A DNA stretch of 59,587 bases, from contig CAYRFQ010000040.1 in NCBI GenBank assembly GCA_964423615.1, positions 1-59,587 on the forward strand, in the 5' to 3' direction. The notes under the pieces were generated by a model. That model was not told the DNA's origin. It ran no database searches and saw nothing but the letters and a program-made list of their open reading frames with translations. The translations under genes were made by a program, and so were the position numbers. Every line of letters starts with the position of its first letter. The first letter of the stretch is position 1. Below, in pieces: positions 34,779 through 42,615 of this stretch. The DNA is from CAYRFQ01 sp964423615 (GTDB taxonomy: Bacteria; Planctomycetota; Planctomycetia; Gemmatales; Gemmataceae).

Positions 34779-36080
34779 ATGCCGACGAAAGATTCAGGAA
34801 CGGGAAGCGGTAGCCGAAAACCAACGGGAAGTTCGGGGCGCAACCGCAACGCGTACTGTTCCTTCTGCCGCAGGAGTTATCGTGAAGTCGGACCTCTCGT
34901 CGAGGGCCCGGGCGACGTTTACATCTGCGGAGAATGCATCGAACTGTGCCAGTCCATCATCGAGCAAGAAAAACGCCGCCGAGGCGTATCGAAAGGTGTG
35001 CTTGATGACATTCCAACGCCACGGAACATCAAAGACCGTCTCGATCAATATGTCATCGGCCAACAACGGGCCAAGAAAGTCTTATCCGTTGCGGTTCACA
35101 ACCACTACAAGCGGCTGAGCTTGGGCGATGAAACTGGCGACGTCGATCTCGACAAAAGTAACATCTTGCTCATCGGGCCGACCGGTAGTGGAAAGACACT
35201 GTTGGCCCGGACACTGGCGAAAATCCTCGACGTTCCTTTCGCCATTGGCGATGCCACGACTCTTACCGAAGCCGGTTACGTCGGTGAAGACGTCGAGAAT
35301 CTTCTCCTCAAACTTCTCCACGCAGCCGACTTCGACATCGAAGCGGCCCAGCGAGGAATCGTCTACATCGACGAAATCGACAAGATCGCCAAGACAAGCC
35401 AAAACGTGAGCATCACTCGCGACGTCAGCGGAGAGGGCGTCCAACAAGCGTTGCTCAAAATGCTCGAGGGGACTATAAGTAACGTCCCACCCCAAGGTGG
35501 GCGTAAGCACCCCGAACAACAATACATCCAGGTCGACACGACCAACATCCTCTTCATCTGCGGCGGAACGTTCGTTGGATTGGAGGACATCATAGCTCGT
35601 CGCACGACGAGCAACACTTTCGGCTTTGGCAGCACGGCGGATCATCGGGAACGGAAACTTGGCGAATTGCTGGCCCAAGTGAGCAGCGACGATCTGCAAG
35701 GGTTTGGACTCATTCCAGAATTCATTGGCCGCTTGCCAGTGTTGGCACCTCTCGACCCACTCGACGAAGAAGCTCTCGTTCGAATCCTGACCGAACCGAA
35801 GAACGCCCTCGTCCGCCAGTACGAAAAACTCTTTGCGATGGAAGGGGCCGACCTTGAGTTCGACCAGTCGGGGCTCTACGAAATCGCCAAGAAAGCCAAA
35901 GAACGGGATACCGGGGCTCGCGGCTTGCGGAGTATCGTTGAAGAGATCATGACGGACATCATGTACGACTTACCAGAAATGGAACATTCTGGGAAGTATC
36001 GCGTCACAGACAGTGTCGTCCGTGGCGAAGCCCCACTCTTCCCACAGGAACCCTCTACTCCTGACAAGAAGAGCGCCTGA
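34779..36080 (+). CDS. clpX: ATP-dependent Clp protease unfoldase ClpX
   Basis: The 433-residue AAA+ unfoldase recognises, unfolds and feeds substrates to ClpP. The N-terminal zinc-binding domain has Cys27, Cys30, Cys50 and Cys53. Walker A is GPTGSGKT at 133-140 and Walker B is VYIDEIDK near 195-202. The ClpP-docking loop region contains GLIPEFIGRLPV, and sensor-2 lies in DTGARGLRS. ATG 34779 was chosen because AAGGAG precedes it and the family start (short, low-complexity, then the zinc finger) fits; the upstream open frame from 34686 lacks support. The gene stands alone, without clpP. Confidence 0.97.
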   Translation: MPTKDSGTGSGSRKPTGSSGRNRNAYCSFCRRSYREVGPLVEGPGDVYICGECIELCQSIIEQEKRRRGVSKGVLDDIPTPRNIKDRLDQYVIGQQRAKKVLSVAVHNHYKRLSLGDETGDVDLDKSNILLIGPTGSGKTLLARTLAKILDVPFAIGDATTLTEAGYVGEDVENLLLKLLHAADFDIEAAQRGIVYIDEIDKIAKTSQNVSITRDVSGEGVQQALLKMLEGTISNVPPQGGRKHPEQQYIQVDTTNILFICGGTFVGLEDIIARRTTSNTFGFGSTADHRERKLGELLAQVSSDDLQGFGLIPEFIGRLPVLAPLDPLDEEALVRILTEPKNALVRQYEKLFAMEGADLEFDQSGLYEIAKKAKERDTGARGLRSIVEEIMTDIMYDLPEMEHSGKYRVTDSVVRGEAPLFPQEPSTPDKKSA

Positions 36081-36105
36081 CGCAGCCGATTGAACCAATA
36101 ACGAC

Positions 36106-36139
36106 AAAGGCCCAGGAGAATACAAACTCACGGGCCTTT
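36106..36139 (+). terminator. Probable clpX terminator
   Basis: AAAGGCCC (36106-36113) and GGGCCTTT (36132-36139) can pair around an 18-base loop, 25 bases after the clpX stop. The stem ends in TTTCC, a weak T-run. The remaining gap to 36487 holds a short hairpin (TGCCG-TGT-CGGCA near 36288-36300) and no gene. Confidence 0.5.
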
Positions 36140-36487
36140 CCTACCCGCCCCGCTTCCTGCCTCACTGATTACGAGTTCCCACTCTGATCTCAACCGACTA
36201 GCACCCTCGCTCTGTACGACTCCTCTTGTTCCGCAATCATGAAATCGATATAGCTGTGGCCGCTCGAGCAAGAGGGTGTCTCTCATGCCGTGTCGGCACC
36301 TGATGGCATCATTGTCGAAATCGACCTGAAAGGCTCACGCGACATCCATTTGTCGGGTCGAGTTCGAATTGACACGAGGCCGTGTTTTGGAGAGTGGGCT
36401 AACGCCTACCTGCTACCCTAATAGCCCAAAATGGGGGTTTGAACCCACCCTACAACACAGCCCATCAACACTGTAAGGAGGCGTGTT

Positions 36488-37711
36488 ATGTGGAAGAAAA
36501 TTAAGGGATTGGCTGTCCTTTGGCCGAAAGGGCTCGACTTGCCTCGAGTTTGTTGGATTGCAGGGGTCGTGGGCTTGGTGGTCATCGCGTTCTTCCTCGG
36601 ACAGCACTGGAGCGTGGCTCAGTCTGGATTGAGCCGTGGTTCGAGTGCCGCGGCGGGGACGTTGAGTGAACTCCGACAAAACTATGGATCGCCCTCCGAA
36701 CCTGTGGCCTACATCCACGGCAATGTCCCAATCACCCGCCAAGACCTCGGAGAATATCTCATTTCGAGATTCGGTCCCGAGAGGCTTCGGTTGCTCGTCA
36801 ATCAAGAAATCATCAAGATGCATTGCCGCAAACACGGCATCATCGTGACTGCCCCAGAAGTCGAATCAAGGTTGGTCAAACACCTCAACGTGATGGGAGT
36901 TCGCTCTCTCAGCGAGTTCAAGAAAATCGTCCTGAAGAAAGTAGGAATGACGATCTTCCAGTACAAAGAGGACGTCATTCGTCCGAAGTTGGCCTTGGAA
37001 AAATTATGTCGCAAAACGAAGCGAATCAAAGTTACCCCCAAGGATCTGAAAATTCGGTTCGAGCAGAAGTACGGGGAGAAAGTGGAATGCGAGATGATCG
37101 CTTTCTCCAAAGGCATGAATTTTCGTGATCTCACGGAGATTCGTACCCGGATCCTGAAGAACCCCAACGAGTGGAAAAACCAAGCACGCAAACAACCGCT
37201 TGCGCACATCGCCGCCAAAGAAGGAAAAATTCCGCCGATCTACAAGCACTATCCGAATCCACTCATCGAGCAGACCGCGTTCAGCTTGCAAAACGACGCG
37301 ATCAGTGGGTTGTTACGAATGCCCGATGACAGCTATGTACTGCTCAAGTGCATCAAAAGACTTCCTCCCGACACCCGCCACTCATTCTCCGACGAGCAAC
37401 TCCAGCTGCAGCAGGAAGTTTTTCATGAAAAACTCTATGCCGAGATCCCCAAGTTGTTCCAAGAACTTGAGAGCGAGGCACGGGCAAAGCTAATCTTGCA
37501 ACGCAAGGCGATAGACGGCGGTTTTGTCCGCCGGATCAATGGAATGCTCCACGCCAACGCACTACTCCAGACGAAACAACAAGGTGGCGGGACGCCGAAC
37601 ATTCAGCGAGGTTCGATCCCTCGACTGCCCAAAACAGGCATCGGTCCAACTCCGAAATACCAAAACCAACAGTTGTCGAATCCGAATCTCACGGACTTCC
37701 GGAACAAGTAA
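36488..37711 (+). CDS. Membrane-anchored SurA/parvulin-like peptidyl-prolyl isomerase
   Basis: The 407-residue protein starts after a strong AAGGAGG. A basic N-terminus and one membrane helix (about 19-39) anchor it, with the rest exported. A SurA-N-like helical region (about 75-185) precedes a parvulin/rotamase-like domain (about 185-300) recognisable from HIAAKEGKIPPI and LIEQTAFSLQND followed by a VLLKCIKRLPP strand. A helical Gln-rich C-terminus follows. Proteins of this build fold or escort exported and outer-membrane proteins. The rotamase part is diverged and may be inactive. The FHA gene begins 10 bases downstream, which suggests an operon. Confidence 0.75.
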   Translation: MWKKIKGLAVLWPKGLDLPRVCWIAGVVGLVVIAFFLGQHWSVAQSGLSRGSSAAAGTLSELRQNYGSPSEPVAYIHGNVPITRQDLGEYLISRFGPERLRLLVNQEIIKMHCRKHGIIVTAPEVESRLVKHLNVMGVRSLSEFKKIVLKKVGMTIFQYKEDVIRPKLALEKLCRKTKRIKVTPKDLKIRFEQKYGEKVECEMIAFSKGMNFRDLTEIRTRILKNPNEWKNQARKQPLAHIAAKEGKIPPIYKHYPNPLIEQTAFSLQNDAISGLLRMPDDSYVLLKCIKRLPPDTRHSFSDEQLQLQQEVFHEKLYAEIPKLFQELESEARAKLILQRKAIDGGFVRRINGMLHANALLQTKQQGGGTPNIQRGSIPRLPKTGIGPTPKYQNQQLSNPNLTDFRNK

Positions 37712-37721
37712 CGAACGTTGG

Positions 37722-38318
37722 ATGCCTCCCCATGTTCCCGACATAGAGCACAACAACGATTGGTATGTGTTTCGACTTGGTCCCGCTGCCCAAACAGGAA
37801 AGCCCATGGACGACTCTCTTCAACAACCAAACCCTTCCAAGATTGTGCTTCGTCGCATTCCTCCGAATGCTTCGGGAGTGTCGGTGCTTTTGCCGAAAAA
37901 TTTCGTACCGCTGCGGTTACATATGGAGCCGGGGGGAATGTGCGTCGAGCTGGCTCAGCCCGACGTACTCCTCGGACGACATACGAGCGCCGACATGCGA
38001 ATACCATTGCCGGACGTGAGTCGCCGGCATTGCCGGTTTCTCTTTTCCGACGGGTTGTGGGAAGTGGTTGATTTGGACAGTCTCAACGGGGTCTACGTCA
38101 ACCACGAACGCCTTCGGGAATCGGTCCTGCAACGGGGCGACAACATCCGAATCGCCGGGCTGACCTTCCTCGTCGATCTTCCAGCCCACCAGGGGAAGCC
38201 AGGAAAACGATCCGACGGGGAAGAGGATGGCGGAGAAGCCGTGTTACGCAAGATCGCAGACGTTTTGCCGATCCGTCGTCCAGGAAAACAGACCGACACG
38301 TTTCGTAAAGCCGGGTGA
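37722..38318 (+). CDS. FHA-domain protein
   Basis: The 198-residue protein contains one forkhead-associated domain (about residues 70-155), which binds phosphothreonine. The core is VLLGRHTSADMRIPLPDVSR, with the SRRHC block, and then DLDSLNGVYVNHERL. The C-terminus is basic and Gly-rich. The start is uncertain. ATG 37722 is close to the previous stop but has a poor ribosome-binding site, while ATG 37806 has AGGAAAG upstream and would give a 170-residue protein that still holds the whole FHA domain. It lies directly behind the SurA-like gene. No Ser/Thr kinase gene is in the window. Confidence 0.85.
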   Translation: MPPHVPDIEHNNDWYVFRLGPAAQTGKPMDDSLQQPNPSKIVLRRIPPNASGVSVLLPKNFVPLRLHMEPGGMCVELAQPDVLLGRHTSADMRIPLPDVSRRHCRFLFSDGLWEVVDLDSLNGVYVNHERLRESVLQRGDNIRIAGLTFLVDLPAHQGKPGKRSDGEEDGGEAVLRKIADVLPIRRPGKQTDTFRKAG

Positions 38319-38380
38319 ACGGAAGAAGGTAGCAAGCAAGCTCGAAACACGAAAGTCCTTGTCGTCCGGTGTTGTTGAGA

Positions 38381-38400
38381 GAGGGACAGGGGAGTCCCTC
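38381..38400 (+). terminator. Hairpin after the FHA gene
   Basis: GAGGGAC (38381-38387) pairs perfectly with GTCCCTC (38394-38400) around a six-base loop, 62 bases after the FHA stop. The downstream bases are A-rich, not T-rich, so terminator function is uncertain. Confidence 0.4.
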
Positions 38401-38639
38401 AGAAAAAGGACAGGTAATTAAGGTTATCTCGGTCGTTGGAGTTCACGAACGGTCATGAATCCCGTTTGCAAGGCGGATGAAATTCGCCTTTCATCTCCAG
38501 CAACCAAAGCAGTCCAGAGCTGGCCAAAGGCCAGCCAATTGGATTGGCTCTCGATCGCACGTTTTCGCCCTAACCTGGGTTTCGTCTTGACAACTTCCCC
38601 ACAGATTTTTTTCAAGTCGTTTGTGTCGATCCAGATGTT
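38401..38639. other. Hairpin-rich intergenic stretch beside the insertion sequence
   Basis: Several small inverted repeats follow one another: GGCG-GATGAAATT-CGCC near 38472, GCTGGCC-AAA-GGCCAGC near 38519-38535 and AGCCAAT-T-(G)-ATTGGCT just after it. The first one, AGGCGGATGAAATTCGCCTTT, resembles a segment inside the neighbouring insertion sequence at about 39062-39083 on the opposite strand. No gene is present. Confidence 0.35.
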
Positions 38640-39866
38640 TAATACTACAGCGCTACGGGGAACTATTTTGAGATCGTTTTTTCTTCTTTTTCGTTCTTCG
38701 TTTCTTGGTTTTGTGGGTGGAAGAAGGCAGCCCACAATTGCGTCTCAGACGCGATTGAGTGGCAACCGCGTTGCGGCGTTGATAATTCTCGATCATCCAA
38801 CTCGTGTATTCGATCAGACAATGGCAACGCAGACGCTCTAACCACAAACGAAAACAAGCATTGCACGCCCTAGCCACTTGTTCCATCGTCAAACCCGGAC
38901 ACTTTAGCAACGCTGGTGGCGAAATTCGGATCGCTGTCACTTCGACCTGGGATTTTTTCGCGTTTCAAGCCCCCGGCCGACTTGGTTTGGAGTGGTGTTG
39001 AGACGACAAAATCGTCCCGAGACAACCTCCAGTCCCTCAGAACGCCACGTTTTGAGGGGCAAAGGCGAATTTCAGCTCGCCTGTTCAAGTGGATTGCTGA
39101 ATCCGACCAAAACAACAACCAGCCCCGCTGCCCAAACTTCCTGGCAGAAAACAACTTATGGCTGTAAAACGCGAATATCACCACTACTCCTGCTAATGTG
39201 TCGCGGCTTGTACCCAATTCTGGATAGTCGCCCAAGGGACAAAGACTCGATGATCTCGCCACAAGTGCCAACTGGAGCTTTGGTAAGGTGGGCCATCTTC
39301 GATCACCAACCGGACTGCCAGGAGTTGGACTCGGTGTGTGTAATGGGATTTGGGCCGAGCCAAGTCGGCCATACCGGCTGGGAAATACAAGTCGCAGTGT
39401 TTGCAGTGATGTTTGGAGTAAGCGACAATCAGATCGATAGGTCGACCAAGTCGAGTATTTCCCAAATCGTGCAAGAGGCGAGATGCTTTGGAGTAACGCG
39501 ATGCGCCGTGTCCACATCGAGGACATCGACGTCTAAGTAGTTTCGGCTTCGTTGTTCGATCTTGGTTTGAGGAAGATCGTTGGGTGAAGTGATTCCTTCG
39601 ATTTTGTCAGGAAGATAGGCTCCAGGTCCGAACATGACTGTATCCTGCAAATGACAGGGCAACGAAAACGATGCTTGGTCTGTATTGTACGCACCAAAGA
39701 TGCGATTTTCACCACCAACGATGCGAGAGTGTCGGAAACGATCGAGTTTCGGGTCCAGTTATTTGATTTCTTCGACTGTCATCGGGCTACTCCTGGAAAG
39801 AGACTCTACAATTTCTTTGTAGGAATCGAGGAGTCCCACAAGGCAAGACCTCGCGCTGTAGTATTA
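38640..39866. mobile_element. Decayed insertion sequence with 14-bp terminal inverted repeats
   Basis: The left end TAATACTACAGCGC (38640-38653) and right end GCGCTGTAGTATTA (39853-39866) are perfect inverted copies. They enclose fragments of a zinc-ribbon transposase on the minus strand, and the last transposase codon lies within the left end, as is common in insertion sequences. The length is 1227 bp. No clear target-site duplication flanks it. A MITE-like element begins only a few bases beyond the right end. Confidence 0.7.
38653..39782 (-). pseudogene. Transposase remnant (ISL3-like zinc ribbon), multiply disrupted
   Basis: Translated pieces fit one ancestral transposase. A start at 39782 reads MTVEEIK and then hits TAA at codon 8. 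The same frame continues as LDRFRHSRIVGGENRIFG and LPCHLQDTVMFGPGAYL. A shift near 39500 leads to the zinc ribbon CPRCGHGASRYSKASRLLHD and SKHHCKHCDLYF, then SSSWHLWRDHRVFVPWATIQ, which ends at a stop at 39193. The expected catalytic DDE core is missing. A C-terminal piece (WLERLRCHCLIEYTSWMI, ENYQRRNAVATQSRLRRNCG) reappears at about 38700-38890. The zinc ribbon followed by a helix-turn-helix suggests ISL3 or a relative. It is inactive. Confidence 0.6.
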
Positions 39867-39872
39867 GGGAAG

Positions 39873-40201
39873 TTTCCGTTCGTGTTGGGTACAGTTCGGA
39901 GTCGCCGAACTCCTGAGCCCAAGTGCGGCCTTCCCAAGATAGGATTCCTCCGGAATCCTACCGGTTCCGCTGCGTTTTCCGCTTCGCTCAGGTGTGGGGC
40001 CTTCTCCCCGCAAGGGTGGTCGGATGAATAAGAGTCGCAATTGTTGTGGTTCTTTGAGTTCCGTGGGGTTTTACCCACGGCTAGGATCTTTCGCCCCTGC
40101 GGGGCTGAAAATCAAAAACACGACACTTGTTTATCCCGACTGCCCAAGCGGGACCCAGGATTTTTTGAAAACGAAAAACCTGTACCGAATACAACCGTGA
40201 A
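39873..40201 (+). repeat. MITE-like element, copy 2
   Basis: Imperfect terminal inverted repeats (39873-39894 and 40180-40201, 16 of 22 positions) bound a 329-bp element whose core (40015-40090) matches copies 1 and 3. The core reads GGTCGGATGAATAAGAGTCG, then a CCGTGGG / CCCACGG hairpin and TTTCGCCCC. Its right end lies 5 bases before the stop codon of the BBP7 gene on the other strand, so its hairpins may serve as that gene's terminator. It encodes no convincing protein. Confidence 0.7.
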
Positions 40202-40206
40202 TTGCT

Positions 40207-42012
40207 TTAATATTGCCACTTCAGACCAACGCTCCAGCCCTGGGCCCAGAAGCCGGTGTCCTGGAAGATGAACAGCGGACGAGTCGGACTTACGCCTCCC
40301 TGGGGTAACCCAGGAGGAGCTGTCAAATTCACGGTCCGGTCGATTTGGTCGCCAGGACGAGCCACGGCACTGACGTACAAGAAGTTGTAAGCGACGTACG
40401 CGCTAAGTCGATCGGTGATATTATAACCGAGTTTGACCCCGACCTCGGGAATGACGGCAAATTGATCCCGACTGTAGACGCCGATATTGCTCGGACGAGC
40501 GAGTAGCCCTCCCGACGTCGCGACGGTGGGCATCCCGAGCGGAGTGGTGAACGTGTTTCCTTGAATCGTAACGGTCTGGTGCATGTTACCTAGAGCCAAT
40601 TTGCTCGTGACGCCGACGAACCAACACCCATGACGAATGGTCCAATCGAGGCCCACTTGGCCGCCGTAAAAACGGTTTCGGGTTGCGAAACTTTCCTCGA
40701 TTACGGTGACGTTGCCTGCCGAGAACATGCAGTCTGGATTCGTCGGGTTGTCCACCAAGCCAACAGACCTTTGTCGAATGTTCAAACTCTCGGCGAGTTC
40801 CAAGAATCGAAATCCACCCAACAAGTCGAGTTGATGCTGGCAACCACAAATCAAGTTCTTGCGAAAGTTGAATTCGGCTCCCCAGAGGCGTGTTTGGTGC
40901 TCGATGTCTATTTGACCGGATGAGAGTATCGGGAAGGCCACCGACAGTGCGGACTCTTCGTTTCCGATGGGATCGAAGAATGGGCGGTAGAGGCCAGGTA
41001 GTCCTCTGTCGTCCGATGCCGCAGAAAAGGAGATACTCTGTTCGCCCAGGAACAAGAATGTCGCCTCGATCCCTTTGAGGTAGCGGGGCAATCCCAATCC
41101 GACGGTGAAGCGACCACCAGGAAACGACGGACTATCAATACCTTGACCGCCACCAAACAGAAGATTGGTTCCCAATTCTCCGAGCGCTCCGGGACGAGGA
41201 ATGCCGACCAGGACCTCGGGACTGACGGTAGTTCCGGTCACCAGCGGAGGTAGATTTGGATCGTCCACGTACCAGTGGAGATATTCACCATTGAGATAGA
41301 ATGTGGGTCGGCAGTCTGCCCGAGGACCGCAACACCTCCCGAAGCAGTTCCCCATTCCTCCCCATCCAGTGAGCCATCCTCCGTGGCCTCCCCAGTGGCC
41401 AAAACCAAAATGCGTATCCTCGATCCATTCCCCGTCGTGGGCTGGCCCATCCACGCAAGTACCACCAGGACACCCGGACCAGTCCGGTCCGATGATTTCC
41501 CCATGACCTTCTGCCGTTGGGATGGCCATTGGGGGACGGTGGTTCGGTGGGATGGCACCTGGATAGAATCCTGGACCTTGGATATGGTGTTCGGGAACAG
41601 GCGAAAGTGCGTCTTGGTTGGTCGGCGTTTCTTGGGGAGTTGGGGTGATCCTTGGTGTCACCTTGCGGGGCATCGGAGCCGACTCTCCTCCGAACAGCGA
41701 TTCGGAGGAATCGTCCGGGGACGAAGATGGTGGCTGGGTTTGGGGTTCGCGGGGCAGTTCGGTCAACCGGGGAAGGGCTGGTTCCGACAAGCGATTGAAG
41801 CTGGCCCGCTGAACTCCGGTTCCAAACTCAGAGCCTTTATCGTTGGAGTTGGCGCTCTCGAATTCAAGCTCCTGGCCCATTTGGCCTCGGTATTTCGTCG
41901 TCTGGATGGTAGTTTTCGGCTTTACGGCCTCCCACTGCAACTCCTGGGCATGGACGAAGGAGGCCATGCAACCGGCGGTCAACCCGAGCACACCTAAGAA
42001 CAATCTTTTCAT
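40207..42012 (-). CDS. BBP7-family outer-membrane beta-barrel protein
   Basis: The 601-residue protein has a signal peptide (cleavage after about residue 22, FVHA-Q) and a disordered Pro/Thr/Gln-rich region (40-190). A Gly/His/Cys-rich patch follows (GHWGGHGGWLTGWGGMGN, FGRCCGPRADCRP), and then a barrel domain of planctomycete BBP7 type. The last residues, GLKWQY, end in an aromatic residue as outer-membrane barrels do. It probably sits in the outer membrane as a porin-like or structural protein. GGAAGG precedes the ATG by about 6 bases. The Cys cluster could form disulfides with other envelope proteins. Confidence 0.88.
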   Translation of the reverse strand: MKRLFLGVLGLTAGCMASFVHAQELQWEAVKPKTTIQTTKYRGQMGQELEFESANSNDKGSEFGTGVQRASFNRLSEPALPRLTELPREPQTQPPSSSPDDSSESLFGGESAPMPRKVTPRITPTPQETPTNQDALSPVPEHHIQGPGFYPGAIPPNHRPPMAIPTAEGHGEIIGPDWSGCPGGTCVDGPAHDGEWIEDTHFGFGHWGGHGGWLTGWGGMGNCFGRCCGPRADCRPTFYLNGEYLHWYVDDPNLPPLVTGTTVSPEVLVGIPRPGALGELGTNLLFGGGQGIDSPSFPGGRFTVGLGLPRYLKGIEATFLFLGEQSISFSAASDDRGLPGLYRPFFDPIGNEESALSVAFPILSSGQIDIEHQTRLWGAEFNFRKNLICGCQHQLDLLGGFRFLELAESLNIRQRSVGLVDNPTNPDCMFSAGNVTVIEESFATRNRFYGGQVGLDWTIRHGCWFVGVTSKLALGNMHQTVTIQGNTFTTPLGMPTVATSGGLLARPSNIGVYSRDQFAVIPEVGVKLGYNITDRLSAYVAYNFLYVSAVARPGDQIDRTVNLTAPPGLPQGGVSPTRPLFIFQDTGFWAQGWSVGLKWQY

Positions 42013-42615
42013 GGCTTTACCTTCCGTGGCACTGTATTTCTGGGTCGCTCCGGTAGTGTTTCTACTGGCATCCAGACCACTCGACTGGTGTCGTCATCGG
42101 TGCGATGTTCGCATTCCACCAAGTGATCGTTGCTCAAGGTGATCTTTCCGATCTTTCCGGAAACGAAACTCGGTTTCGTGGAACTCGAGAACCTTCCAAC
42201 ATGTTCTCTTTCCCGGTGTCTGTCTATTCTTGGTCGCCTCAGGAACGTCGTTCCCCCGGAGGTTTATCCTAAATAGGAACTCTCGGGGAAGTCCCGGTGG
42301 GACCAAGCTCGTTGCCAGCCAAAGGCTTCATCCGTCTGGCCCAAGCTGACGAGTTGGCTCACATGCTGGGCTTCCTGGATTCTGTTTCGGTTGGCCCAGA
42401 CTGTAAAAGGACACCCTTCCGTATTTTCGGGTTTTCACACCGAAAGGCAGACGAATTCTCTGGTCGAAGGAGCACTCGCTTCGGACTACTGGCGTTTCCG
42501 TTGCCACATCCTGTAAATCTTCACCAGGTTGACTCGAAGCCGTCGGAGAAATGTGGTTCAAGATTTTGGCGTTCTTGAGCTTTTTTCCAAGTATCGGCAT
42601 TCTTCCGGTGAAAAT
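42013..42615. other. Gene-free region between two minus-strand genes
   Basis: This 603-base stretch contains the upstream region of the BBP7 gene and the downstream region of the molybdopterin oxidoreductase. I recognise no gene, repeat or clear promoter. Confidence 0.35.

Noticed and set aside
37605..37630. GAGGTTCGATCCCTCGA resembling a tRNA T-stem
   Set aside because: It lies inside the SurA-like coding region and the rest of a cloverleaf is absent.
38870..39526. A 218-codon minus-strand frame in the insertion sequence
   Set aside because: It is out of frame with the recognisable transposase blocks (zinc ribbon and C-terminal piece) and shows no domain of its own.
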